A stretch of 64,000 nucleotides of DNA from Centrapalus pauciflorus (GCA_020465985.1 JAANYP010006405.1:1-64000), one strand, 5' to 3'; shown: positions 19,077-30,006, counted from the first letter of the stretch. A program made the numbers and translations. The notes: a model not told the origin generated them from the letters alone.

Positions 19077-20111
19077 CAGTCCCAAGCACAGGAAGCAGGG
19101 CCTTCAAGTGCAGTTCCTGATTCTGAACAAATTGCGCAAACACTAGAAGAGATATGGGCATCAGGACCCCATGCGAACGAGGACGTGGCCGCAGCATTAG
19201 TGGGGGAGCTGCTCAGTCCACCAGAAGGAGCAGAAGATGTTCTTAGAGATGTGGATGAGTATGAGCCAGAAAGGGCTGATGAAGGCTTGACATCATCAGA
19301 ATCAGAATCAGATGATATGGATGGGCAGGAGGCTGAAGCTCCTGAATCAGTGGCTGCAGATCCCAATATTCACATCGGAACCTATGGAGCTAGGTTAGTA
19401 GTGAATGAAGCAGCAGGATCGAGGAGGAGAGAAGAAAGGGAATCTGAAGATTCGGATTTTGAAGAAGAGGAAGTTGCTCAACTAGTGACGAGGCAACGGG
19501 CCAAACGTCATCGGTTCATGCAAGGGTCTTTTTCGGCATCCACAAATCAGCCAGAAGTTCCCCAATCCCAACCTCAAGCCACCGCTCCACCATCACCGCC
19601 ACCTCAGCATCATGAGCCATATATTCCACCACCATTCATTCCTTCTCCCATTCAGTCCATTCCATCTACCTCAACCGCATATACTGAAAATCAGAGGTTT
19701 GTACAACTCAAGGGACGTGTTGACTTTCAGCATGTTCAGATCCTCACCCTCACAAAGGCTGTCGGCGAGCTCCAGGCGCATAACGCAAATCTTGACAAAG
19801 ACAATGCCGAATTAAGGAAGATTGTGGAGGATGTAAGGGATGAGAACACTGAATTAAAATCTTTTATTGCAGATCAGTCTTCAGAGATCCGATCAATGAG
19901 GTCCCTCCTTGAGAAACTCATGAAGAATCTACAAACTCAGGGGGAGACAAGTTGTAAGGATCAGGAGGTGCAGCGAAGAGATAATGATGATGAAGGCAAT
20001 GATCCCGGTGCAAATAAAGAAAATGAGTCTGTAGATTTTCCTGCAGCTCAAGCTACACAAATTCAGGGGGAGCCGAGTACAGAAGGAGAAGTAGGAGGAT
20101 CTGGACAGTGA
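19077..20111 (+). CDS. Envelope-like protein, middle part (after in-frame TAG)
   Basis: Same frame as the N-terminal part, separated only by TAG followed by CAG TCC. It holds acidic stretches, GTYGARLVVNEA, RQRAKRHRFMQG (basic, possibly nuclear-targeting), a Pro/Ser-rich segment (about 19560-19670), and a heptad-rich coiled coil (about 19700-19930, ending SLLEKLMKNLQTQGE). The coding DNA contains two copies of CAGGGGGAG (19938, 20064) resembling the polypurine tract. The frame is lost near 20104, where Sire-2 reads through; A small deletion is the likely cause. Confidence 0.75.
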   Translation, partial: QSQAQEAGPSSAVPDSEQIAQTLEEIWASGPHANEDVAAALVGELLSPPEGAEDVLRDVDEYEPERADEGLTSSESESDDMDGQEAEAPESVAADPNIHIGTYGARLVVNEAAGSRRREERESEDSDFEEEEVAQLVTRQRAKRHRFMQGSFSASTNQPEVPQSQPQATAPPSPPPQHHEPYIPPPFIPSPIQSIPSTSTAYTENQRFVQLKGRVDFQHVQILTLTKAVGELQAHNANLDKDNAELRKIVEDVRDENTELKSFIADQSSEIRSMRSLLEKLMKNLQTQGETSCKDQEVQRRDNDDEGNDPGANKENESVDFPAAQATQIQGEPSTEGEVGGSGQ

Positions 20112-20112
20112 C

Positions 20113-21123
20113 ATGATTGATGCACTGAAGGACATAGAGGAAGAGCTTATGGATTTTGATGATGAAGAAGAAGAGTTAGAAGAAGGAGAATTTATTCCAG
20201 AGGAGGTTGTGGACTGGAAATCAGACGATGAAGTGTTGGATGATGAAGACGATCATGTCAATGAGGTTATTATCAATTCACAACCTGTCACGGAGCTATA
20301 AGAAGGACAAAATCATAATGTGATTGACATTGACTATATCAAGGTAGCCTCAGTCGAGGACAAAGAACTTGAAGAGGCCGAGAAGGAGCCATCTAGAACT
20401 GACTTGATAAATCTTTGGTTCAAGAAAGAGGAAAAGAAAGATAAGTTGAAGATGAAGAAGAAAATGAGAGTTCCAGGTGCTGGAAGCTTCTCAGGAGGCA
20501 TTATAAGCTGGTTCTTTGATAAAGAACTACAGCTATTTATCTTGAAAAGAAGAGATGGACTACAATACTTGAGGCGAACACTAAAAGCATTTAACTCATT
20601 GCCCAAGATTGAAGTAAAGGAGCTTGCATGGAAAGAGTTAATTAATATAGGTGAAGACCAGTACGCTGAAGTCGTGGCAAGAATTATAAGGAAAGAAGGA
20701 AGATCAGGAAAGTTCGAGCGACTCAAGCCAAGGACCGGAAAGAGGGTCGAGGATCAGTCGAGAATAGATCCTCATACAGGTAGGCCATGGGCCAGGATGG
20801 TATACAAACCTGTGAGGTGTCTAAAGAAAGTACCAATGAAATCGATGCCACAGAACGTTTTGAGCAACATGAAATGGTGGTACCTCGAGATTGACACTGC
20901 TGAAGCCATCATGGAGGATCAAGACGAGCAGGTCATTTTGAAGGTATATGATCCACTGCATTTGATAAACCTATCAAAGGACGACCTGAAAAAGCTTCAT
21001 GATCAGCCTATCTTCTTTACTGAACCATGGAGATCTGAAGCCAGGAAGTTCCAAAAGGTAGTTAAAGTTTGTATAGATGCTGGATTATATGCAGGTAGTA
21101 GTATATATAGCTCTAGTACTTAA
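20113..21123 (+). pseudogene. Envelope-like protein, C-terminal part (Sire-1)
   Basis: In a third frame it continues MIDALKDIEEELMDFDDEEE, very acidic, to TAA at 20299-20301, where Sire-2 has Tyr. It then reads on in the same frame to 21123. The conserved C-terminal domain has ELQLFILKRRDGLQYLRR, LAWKELINIGEDQYAEVV, GKFERLKPRTGKRVED and VYDPLHLINLSKDDL, ending AGSSIYSSST. This domain is unknown to me. It is the best-conserved part among Sire-1 to -4, so it was probably under selection in active elements. Confidence 0.75.
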
Positions 21124-21157
21124 ATTTGATGTAATGTAAATAATTAGAAGCTATCGT

Positions 21158-21169
21158 CAAGGGGGAGTC
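21158..21169 (+). other. Sire-1 polypurine tract
   Basis: CAAGGGGGAGTC lies directly before the 3' LTR. The same tract precedes the LTRs of Sire-2, Sire-3 and Sire-4. Confidence 0.92.
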
Positions 21170-21825
21170 TGTTGGTACACCCTGTGTGACGATAGCAGTC
21201 TAATCGATCTGCATTATGGTTTAAGTAATATTCTGAGTATTAACAAGTGTTTTGATATATATGTTTATATGTGTTTGTCTGTTATTGATTGTGTGTTTGA
21301 ACTTGATGTAACATATTACAAGAAGTTCAAACATAAAGGTCAAAGATTAACTCAAGCATAAGTAAAACATAAGTTTCATCACTTAAGTGTTTAAGTGTAT
21401 TGGCTAGATTCGAATAGGTAAAGGAAGACATTCGAATCTGTGATAGATTCGAATGTATCCTTAGATTCGAATGGGCTAGATTCGAGAGTGTCTTGTGGAC
21501 AGACTCGAATGGGCCTTGGGCCAGATTCGAGCTTGGCCCACAACAGACTCGAATCAGGGTCTATAATTAGGGATAGACTCGAATCATTAAGGGACTTTTA
21601 GCAGAATTCGTGAGGAATTAAGCAAAAGGCGATCTCGAGTTTATCAGCTAGGTGAGTGCCGTTTCGGAGAGAATTAGTTCGTAGGATCGTTCGTGTGTCG
21701 TTCGTTCAGCGTCTAATAGTCTCCGTGTTCCGTTGGTTGAGAGTTGTCCGTCTAACTGTCAACGAGGATTCCGCACTCGTTCACGGATCCGCGTCTAGAT
21801 AGATCTTGCAGTCGTAGACCTTACA
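21170..21825 (+). repeat. Sire-1 3' LTR
   Basis: 656 bp, TGTTGG...TTACA, full length compared with the deleted 5' LTR. It has a TATA-like CTATAATTA at 21561. It contains palindromes such as ATTCGAATCT/AGATTCGAAT spaced by 5 bp (21430-21454). Confidence 0.95.
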
Positions 21826-21827
21826 AA

Positions 21828-23624
21828 CCGTCCATCCAAATGGGGACGTATGGATCACGTTTAGTGGTTACTGAAGAAGAAGATAAAAGGAAAAGAGCTT
21901 CAGCAGAGTCCGACGAATCAGATTATGAAGAAGAGGAGATTGCACCTCTGGTCCATCGACAAAGGGCCAAACGCCATAGATTCATGCAGGGAGCTTCCTC
22001 GGCCTCTGGTTCACAGCCAGAAATACCTCAACCTCCACCCGCTCAATCTACCATTCCACCACCACCACCACCTGTTGAACCATACATTCCATCACCAATC
22101 ATTCCAACCCCCATACAATCCATACCATCCACTTCATCCACTTTCATGGAGAATCAACGGTTTTCTGAGCTGAAAAGCAAAGTCGACTTGCAACAAGTCC
22201 AAATCTTCGGTTTGACAAAGGCTCTCGGAGAAATACAGAATCATAATGCATAAATAGACATCGAGAATGCCGAGTTGAAGAAAGTAGTGGGCAAAATGGA
22301 GAAAGAAAACTTGGAGCTTAAAACCTTTGTTGCTGATCAGGCGGCCGAGATACGATCGATGCGCTCCCTTATTGAGCAATTATTGAAAAACCTAAAGGCT
22401 CAGGGGGAGACAAGCTGCCGGGATCAGGAAGAGCTGCCCAGGGATGGAGATAATGATGGAGATAATGACGACAATGATCCTAGCGTGCAAAGAGATAATG
22501 AGCCAGTAGATTTTTCTGCTGCTCAGCATGCTGAGATTCAGGGGGAGTCGAGTCAGTCGGGAGCTGAAGGAGGAGAGGCTGGTTCCTCAAGGACTTTGGA
22601 GAGCGATATGATAGATGCGCTAAAAGATATTGAGGAAGAACTGATGGAATTTGATTTTGAAGATGAAATGGAGGAGTTGGAGGAAGGGGAATTCGTACCT
22701 GAGGAGATTGTTGATTGGAGATCCGACGACGAAGTGATAGAGGACGAGGACGATAATGTCAACGAGGTGATCATAAACTCACAACCTATCACGGAATTGT
22801 ATGTGCGCAATAATCACAATGTGATTGACATAGATGACATCAAGATAGCCTCAGTCGAAAACTCAGAACTTGAAGAAGCAGAAAAGGAGCCATCTAGGGC
22901 TGAGTTGATGAAGCTTTGGTTCCGTAAGGAAGAGAAGAACACAAAGCCAAAGATGAAGAAAAGAATGAGAATTCCGGGTGCTGGAAATCTCTCAGGAGGA
23001 ATTATAAGATGGTTCTTTGACCGAGAACTGCAGCTATTTATTTTGAAAAGGAGAGATGGTCTTCAATACTTGAGGCGAACACTGAAAGTATTCAATACAC
23101 TGCCCAAGATTGAAGTGAAAGAGTTAGCCTGGAAGGAGCTGATTAATATTGGAGATGAACAGTACGCAGAAGTGATTGCAAAAATTATAAGGAAAGAAGG
23201 TCGGTCAGGCAAATTTGAACGACTCAAGCCAAGGACTGGAAAGAGGGTCGAGGATGAGTCGAGAATATATCCTCATACAGGTAAGCCTTGGGCCAGGATG
23301 GTATACAAACCTGTGAGATGTCTGAAGAAAGCACCAATGAAATCGATGCCACAAGATGTTCTAGGCAACATGAAATGGTGGTACGTCGATAATGACACAG
23401 CTGAAGCAGTCATGGAAGATACACAGGACAAAGTGATTTTGAGAGTGTATGATCCACTGCACTTAATAAATCTATCGAAGGACGACCTAAAAAACCTGAA
23501 TGATCAACCTATCTTCTTTCACGAAGGATGGAGGTCTGATGCCAGGAAGTACCAGAAGGTAATAAAAGTATGTATAGATGCAGGTATATACGCAGGAAGT
23601 AGTATATATAGCTCTAGTACTTAA
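21828..23624 (+). pseudogene. Envelope-like gene, middle and C-terminal parts (Sire-2)
   Basis: It enters in frame at a point equal to the GTYGARLVV region of Sire-1. RQRAKRHRFMQG, the Pro-rich part, the coiled coil, the acidic region and the C-terminal domain (WFFDRELQLFILKRRDGL to AGSSIYSSST) follow. A single nonsense codon, TAA at 22251-22253 (AAA in Sire-3), is the only break in 1.8 kb, so this is the best preserved C-terminal half in the window. The frame from 22254 to 23624 is open. Two CAGGGGGAG copies lie inside (22401, 22539). Confidence 0.85.
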
Positions 23625-23669
23625 TCAAAATGTAAATAGTTAGTTAGAAGCTATCGTCAAGGGGGAGTC

Positions 23670-24283
23670 TGTTGGTACACCCTGTGTGACGATAGCAGTC
23701 TAAGTATACTAGCATTTTGGTTCAAGTAATATTACAAAGTATTGGATATTTGATGTATGTGTTTATATATGTTTGATAGTTATTGATTGTGTGTTTGAAC
23801 TTGATGTAATGTATTACAAGAAGTTCAAACATAAAATCCAAAGATTAAATCAAATATAAGTTGAACATGAGAAATTCAAATTTAGTGACAAATTCGAATT
23901 TAACATAGAGGCAGATTCGAATGTGATGTATAGGATAGATTCGAGAGTGTCAAGGGGACAAACTCGAATGGGCCTTGGGCCTGATTCGAGTTTGGCCCAT
24001 GACAAACTCGAATGAGCCTCTATAATTAGGGGTTAACTCGAATCATTAGGAGACTTTTAGCAGAATTCGTGAGGAATTAAGCTTAAGGCGATCTCGAGTT
24101 TATCATCAGCTTTAGCTCCGTTTCGGAGAGAATCAGTTCGTAGGATCGTTCGTCAGTCGTTCGTTCAGCCTCTGATAGTCTCCGTGTTTCGTACTTGAGA
24201 GTTGTCCGTCTAACCGTTAACGAGGATTCCGCACTCGTTCACGGATCCGCGTCTAGATAGATCTAGTAGTGGTAGACCTTACA
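23670..24283 (+). repeat. Sire-2 3' LTR
   Basis: 614 bp, TGTTGGTACACC...CCTTACA, preceded by AAGGGGGAGTC. It has the TATA-like CTATAATTAGGGG near 24010. The right flank is GCAAT, inside the envelope-like gene of Sire-3. Confidence 0.93.
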
Positions 24284-25953
24284 GCAATGGGCCAAACGCC
24301 ACATGTTCATGCAGGGAGCTCCCTCGGCCTCTGCTTCCCAGCCAGTAATACCTCAACCTCCACCCATTCAAACAACCATTCCACCACCACCACCACCTGT
24401 TGAACCATACATTCCCTCGCCATTCATTCCAACTCCCATACAATCCATACCATCCACATCATCCACTTTCACGGACAACCAACGGTTAATAGAGCTAAAG
24501 AGCAAGGTCGACTTCCAACAAGTCCAAATCTTTGGTCTGACTAAAGCTCTCGGTGAAATTCAAACTCATAATGCAAAAATAGACAACGAGAATGCTGAAT
24601 TGAAGAAAGTTGTGGGCAATATTGAAGAAGAAAACTTAGAGCTCAAAACCTTTGTTTCTGATTAGGCGGCCGAGATTCGATCAATGCGATCCCTTATTGA
24701 GCAATTATTGAAAAACCTAAAGGCTCAGGGGGAGACAAGTTGTCGGGATCAGGAAGAGCTCCCAAGGGATGGAGATGATGACGACAATGATCCCAGTGCA
24801 CAAAAGGATAATGAGCCAGTAGATTTTTCTACTGTTCAACATGCTGAGATTCAGGGGGAGCCGGGACACTCAGGAGCTACAGGAGGTGAAGCAAGTTCCT
24901 CGAAAGTCACAGAGTCTGAGATACATGAAATGATTGAAGCATTAATGGATATCGATGAAGACCTTCTAGACTTTGGTGGTTTTGGTTTTGATTTCGAGGA
25001 CGAAACGGAAAATTTAGAAATAGGAGAGTTTGTGCCTGGAGACGTAACTGACTGGAAATATGATGATGAAGTTTATGTTGATGAGGATGATGAAGCAAAT
25101 GAGATCATTGTTCAACAAAACCCCATCACAGATACATACGTAACAGAAGAAAATAATGTGATTGACATAGAAGTAGTAAAAGTTGCTTTAAATGTTGAAT
25201 CATCAAGTGAAGAGCTTGCCAGAGATCTTACTAACGAAGAAAAAAGAAAGCTATGGTTTAGGGCAGAGAAAAAGGAGTTGGAGCTGAAGAAGAAAATGCG
25301 TGTGTCGGGTGCTGGAGAGTTATCAGGAAATATTTTGAGCTGGTTCTTTGATCGAGAATTGCAACTATTCATTATCAAACGAAAAGATGGCCTCCAGTAC
25401 CTCAGAAGAAGTCTGAAAGTCTTCAACTCCTTGCCAAAGATTGAAATAAAAGCATTAGCATGGAAGGAGCTTATCAACATCGGCGACGACCCTTATGCTG
25501 AAGTAATAGCGAAGATCATCAGAAAAGAAGGGTGGTCGAGGAAATTCGAGCGGCTCAATCCAAGGGTGGGTAACGAGTGATGGACAATACTCAAATTGAC
25601 CCTCTAACTGGTCGCCCGTGGATGAAAATTCAATACAAACCAGTTAGATGTCTGAAGAAGGTTCCTCTCAAGCCAATGCCACAGGACGTCATGAAAAATC
25701 TTAATTGGTGGTACGTGGAGAGTGAGATAGGGAAGCAGTGATGGAGGACTTCGAAGAATAAGAAATTCTTAGAGTCTACGACCCGCTACACCTAGTGAAC
25801 CTTTCAAAAGATGACATGCAAGTGCTCTACAATCATAAAATCTCAAGTGATGCACATATGGAGAATGAGGCTAGAAAGTACCATAATGTAATCAAAGTAC
25901 GTGTTGAGAAAGGTTTGTATGCTGGCAGCAGTTTAAATAAACAAAGTGCTTAA
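24284..25953 (+). pseudogene. Envelope-like gene, middle and C-terminal parts (Sire-3)
   Basis: It starts 133 bp further into the gene than Sire-2 does. A TAG at 24663-24665 replaces the Gln codon of the sequence SDQAAEIRSM seen in the relatives. The frame then runs 24666-25580 through the coiled coil, the acidic part (DIDEDLLDFGGFGFDFEDE) and WFFDRELQLFIIKRKDGL. A frameshift near 25568 breaks the C-terminal domain, which can still be followed (HLVNLSKDDMQ-like) to about 25953. Confidence 0.85.
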
Positions 25954-25994
25954 ACAAAATGTAAATAGTTAGAAGCTATCGTCAAGGGGGAGTC

Positions 25995-26649
25995 TGTTGG
26001 TACACCCTGTGTGACGATAGCAGTCTAAGTGTACTAGCATTTTGGTTCAAGTAATATTACAAAGTATTGAGTATTAGCGAGTGTTTGATATATGTGTTTG
26101 ATAGTTATTGATTGTATGTTTGAACTTGATGTAATGTATTACAAGAAGTTCAAACATAAAGTTCAAAGATAAAATTCAAACATAAGTTAAAACATAAGTT
26201 AAAATATAAAGTTAATATGTGAAATTCGAATTTAGAACAAATTCGAATTTGTCATTTGATGAAATTCGAATTTGTAGTAAATTCGAATATCTCCTATAAG
26301 GCAGATTCGAGATTGTCAAGGGGACAAACTCGAATGGGCCTTGGGCCTGATTCGAGTTTGGCCCATGACAAACTCGAATGAGCCTCTATAATTAGGGATT
26401 AACTCGAATCATTAGTAGACTTTTGCAGAATTCGTGTGAGATTAAGCAAAAGGGCGATCTCGAGTTTATCAGTGTTTTTCGTGTTCTTTCGGAGAGAATC
26501 ATAGCGTAGGTTCGTTCGTCGTCGTCCGTCAAGCGTTGTGATAGTCTCCGTGTTTCGTGTGAGAGTGATATCCGTTAACCCGTTAACGAGGATTCCGCAC
26601 TCGTTGACGGTCTCGCGTCTAGATAGATCCGGTAGTGCAAGACCTTATA
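25995..26649 (+). repeat. Sire-3 3' LTR
   Basis: 655 bp starting TGTTGGTACACC but ending CCTTATA (TG...TA). It carries perfect AAATTCGAATTT palindromes (about 26223 onward) and a TATA-like CTATAATTAGGG near 26390. Sire-7 has the same TA ending. Confidence 0.92.
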
Positions 26650-28090
26650 GTGAATCTAAATCAAACAACCAATCAGGACCAGTGCCTTTGACATTTGCAG
26701 TGTTTTCATTAAATTCAACCTTGGCACTTTCTTCAATGGTTTTAGACACATGTTATATACTCTATAGGCTTTGCTTTGTGTGGAGTATCCTACAAAGAAA
26801 CATTCTTCAGCCTTGCTTTCAAACTTTCCTAAGTGAGTCTTAGTGTGAAGAATGGTGCAGGAACATCCAAAAGACTTTAGAAAGGCTATTAAGGGGACTC
26901 TATGATGGAATAACTCATATGGAGTTTTTCCTTGGGATTGAACAACCTGAACCCTATTCAGAATATAACAAGATGTATTGATTGCTTCTGCCTAAAAGGT
27001 CATTGGCAGTTTGGAATCAGCTAGCATGGTTCTAGCAACCTCAATTAAAGTTCTGTTCTTTCTTTCAGCTACACCTTTTTGCTGTGGTGTTCTTGGTGCA
27101 CTATATTGCCTAGCAATGCCTTTAGACTCACAGAAACTGTTTAGGATATGGTTTTTAAACTCAGTCCCATTGTCTGATCTAATCACCTTAACTTTTATGT
27201 TGGATTGTTTTTCTATCTTAAGAATAAAAGATTTAACTAGCTCAGCAGTTTCATCTTTAGTCCTAAGAAAGTATACCCATGTGAATCTGGTGAAATCATC
27301 AACAATGACTAAACTGTAAGCCCTTTTTTCAAACTCAAAATAGATGTTGGACCAAAGAGATCCGTATGAATAAGATGAAGAGCAGATGAGATTGAATTTA
27401 CTTCTTTGGCCTTATGAGAAGATTTGTGTTGCTTGCCTTTAAGACATGCTACACAATGATCATCACAAATGAACTCCTTTTGTGGTAAACCTCTTGCAAA
27501 ATTCTTTTTGACCAGCACATTCATAGATTTGAAGTTCATGTGACACATTCTTCTGTGCCAAAGAGCAAACTCATTAGATGATGCTTTGGATATTAAACAG
27601 CTTAAAGTACTTGATTTGGATAAAAGAACTGTGTCCTAACAGTAGACGTTGTCCTTTCTTGGTGTTCTAAGTAAAACAAGATTTTCAGGTATTTTAAAAT
27701 CCTTTGAAAGAACAATGCACTCAGAAGCTGTGAAGACAACAATATTTTGTTTATCACAGATTTGAGACACACTTAATAAATTGTACTTCAGCTGTTCAAC
27801 ATACAAAACATCATTGAAAAGCATATTGCCTTCTTTGACAGTACCTTTACCTGTGACCTTACCTCCATTGGAATTTCCTCCAAATGCAACAAAACCTCCT
27901 TCAAAGCCTTTGAAATTTGACAAGCATTCAGAATTGCCTGTCATGTGCCTAGAGCAGCCACTGTCCAAATGCCATCTTGTTTTATGTTGTGACCTGTGGT
28001 TGCCCTGCACAAATAAAAGCTTAGTTAGTAGTGGAGTAAACCCAAACCAAGTTGGTTTTGGGTTGTCCTTGTGTATTGACATAACTAAAC
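26650..28090 (-). pseudogene. Cop-1 pol: protease, GAG-pre-integrase, integrase
   Basis: Read leftwards from about 28090. The protease motif is LDSGCSRHMTG, followed by NLLSVSQICDKQN and LVLLRTPRKDNVYC (to 27636). The integrase zinc part has CVACLKGKQH. The core has DLFGP, RSDNGTEFKN and GVAERKNRTLIE. TAG replaces the Trp codon in the MTFW-type motif near 26992. The integrase C-terminal region ends at GPDWLFDLDS where Sire-3 begins. Several frameshifts separate the pieces (27548-27309, 27186-26992). Confidence 0.88.
28005..28033 (-). promoter_or_regulatory. Candidate 3' splice site before Cop-1 protease
   Basis: On the element strand CTAACTAAGCTTTTATTTGTGCAG is followed by GGC. It has the same branch-point, T-rich tract and CAG layout, at the same place relative to protease, as in the Sire elements and Cop-2. 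Confidence 0.4.
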
Positions 28091-28432
28091 ACTGTCTTTG
28101 ACTTCTTATACTTAGTGAGATCCACTGATGGATTCTGTGGAGAGTATTTAGTTATGAGCCTAGTGGTCTGAACTGAGTCTGTAGTGCTAACAGTTTCAGA
28201 ACTTGCACTAACAGTTTCAACTTTAGGCTTGGCAGTTTCGACATTTGTATCAACAGTTTCACCTCAGTTTTTGCCTTTAACACACCATATCTGTTTGAAA
28301 TTTGATTTTGGTTTTGCTAAAACTTGTTTTTGGTGTGTGGACTACTTTTTATTGACTTTTGACAACCTGTGATCAACTGTTTTCTTTGGAACTGGTGCAA
28401 CAGGGGGTTTGACCTTAAGATTTTTAGTATTT

Positions 28433-30006
28433 TTAACACATGCCTGTGGCTGAACCACAGTCTGTTTTGCAACAGATGGTTTGTGCAAGCAATGTCTGGC
28501 CAAATGGTTTTTCCTTCCACAATGGAAACATCTTTTGACTGTTTTGATTTGAGAACCAGTTTTTATCAGACCATAACAGATTCTTGTTCCTTTGATTTCC
28601 CCTTACTTGCTGTTGTTTGGGAAACTTTTGGACACCATGCTTTTGGCATGTGCAGATTGGAACAGTCTTACCCCTTTTATTACCTTTTGAAGAAGATGCA
28701 GTGTTACAGTTAGAAGGTACAGAAACCTGGGGAGTAGCATGGCATACACTCATATTCTCTTTTCCTTTCAAACTGGGGTTTGGGGCTACTATAGGTACAC
28801 TCATTGTTTTGTGTCCTTTTTCAGCTTTTTTGCACTCACAGTCTTCATTCTTAATGAGATCTTCTTTAGATTCAGGACTGATTTCAAGGACAGGATCTAC
28901 AGTGGTCATAGACTCATCTAATGGTTCATTGACAAGCCTATCAGCAACTTCACTCATTAGATGAATGTATTTGTTGTTGTATGGAGGTGGAGTGGCTCTG
29001 TATCCTATACCTTCTTGGGATTGAGCTGAGATTTTACCCTATCTTTCAATTGAACTTCCATCAGGTGTTCCAACTTTTGATTTGCCAATTTAAAGTTTCC
29101 TAGATCTATGTTGACAGATTCTAGTTTCTTATTAGCTTCCAACACCTTCTGATTAGCCTCATCTAATTTCTTATTTAGGGACTCTATTTTCTTATTCAGC
29201 TCCTTTTTCTCCCACTCATGATATGTTCTATCATGTCTCATTTGAATCTCATTATCCTTATAGTCATTGATCTGTTTTTCAAGATCTTCTATGGCCTGCA
29301 TATATTCATATCTCCTCTCTTCCATCTTAGCTAGAGTTTTGCACATGCTCTCATTATGATCTCTGTACTTTTTAACCATATTTTTACATGTTTGAGAGCA
29401 GAGTTTAGTATTTACCTCAGATGGAAGTTCAGTGGAGGTGACATTTGATGTTTCTGCCATTATAGCTTGATTTTGAAACTCTTCCTCTGTCTGATTACTC
29501 CAGTCAAACACATTGTCTTCTTGAGAGACAAGTGCCTGCGATGACGAAACTTGATTGGTTTGTTCGGGTCTTGGTGGTTGTTGACCTTGGGATCTGCATT
29601 CTCTGGCAAAGTGACCAAGCTTGTGACATTTAAAGCATTCAACTTTGGATTTATCAAATGCTGGTTTCCCTTCAGGTCTGGCTTGAAAGTTGGATCTGCC
29701 AGTTCTCTTCAGAAACCTTTTAGCCCTCATAGTCAACATTGCATGCTGCCATTTCAAGTCCATCTCCTCTAGATCATCTGAGTGGATCTGTTCTAAATCT
29801 TCAGCATTTAGAGCAAACAGTCCGTCACTGGCAACGAAAGCATCATAATGAACTTCAGTAGAGGTAGCATCTGCACCTAAAAAGGAATCACAACAGTTAG
29901 ATTTTTCAGATGACAGTAGAGCAGTGTTATGATTATAAGTAAAGGATTTCTTTTTAGTTTCAATCTCAGTTTCAAACACTCTTAGACTGTTGCAAAGATC
30001 ATCCAA
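28433..30006 (-). pseudogene. Cop-1 gag, central and C-terminal parts
   Basis: The frame 30006-29005 carries the motif EDLEQIHSDDLEEMDLKWQ, KRFLKRTGR, a CCHC knuckle (CFKCHKLGHFAREC) and a long Lys/Glu/Leu coiled coil. A frameshift near 29010 leads to 28957-28433. A second CCHC-like module (CFHCGRKNHLARHC) is readable near 28490-28535 in another frame. The knuckle and DDLEEMDLKWQ motif relate it to the Sire gag, but it is clearly a different lineage. Confidence 0.88.

Larger units (their letters stand above)
500..21825 (+). mobile_element. Sire-1: Sirevirus-like Ty1/copia retrotransposon with envelope-like gene, split by a gypsy insertion
   Basis: In order: LTR 500-987, primer site 990-1002, leader, gag, pol in the copia order PR-IN-RT-RNaseH, a 2.2-kb spacer, an envelope-like gene, polypurine tract, and LTR 21170-21825. 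Removing the 8.1-kb gypsy leaves about 13.2 kb, as expected for large Sireviruses (Maximus/SIRE) and far longer than ordinary copia. The two LTRs differ by roughly 8 substitutions over about 487 aligned bases plus one 169-bp deletion, so they look like a pair of modest age. The 5-bp flanks differ (CTTAA before, AACCG after), so a simple insertion is not supported. gag, pol and the envelope-like gene all carry breaks, so this copy is not autonomous. Confidence 0.93.
21826..24283 (+). mobile_element. Sire-2: 3' tail of a Sirevirus-like element
   Basis: Envelope-like gene from its middle onward, polypurine tract (23658-23667) and one LTR. It begins exactly at the end of the Sire-1 LTR, so Sire-1 appears to lie inside it. 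The left half of Sire-2 is not in the window. Confidence 0.9.
24284..26649 (+). mobile_element. Sire-3: 3' tail of a Sirevirus-like element
   Basis: The second tail in the ladder: envelope-like gene from the RAKRH region onward, polypurine tract (25983-25992) and LTR 25995-26649. It joins Cop-1 at 26650, inside the Cop-1 integrase C-terminal region, so Sire-3 probably inserted into Cop-1. Confidence 0.9.

Noticed and set aside
25112..25480. 122-codon minus frame in Sire-3
   Set aside because: Antisense shadow of the envelope-like gene.
28617..28964. Plus-strand 115-codon frame in Cop-1
   Set aside because: Antisense to the Cop-1 gag reading, without motifs.
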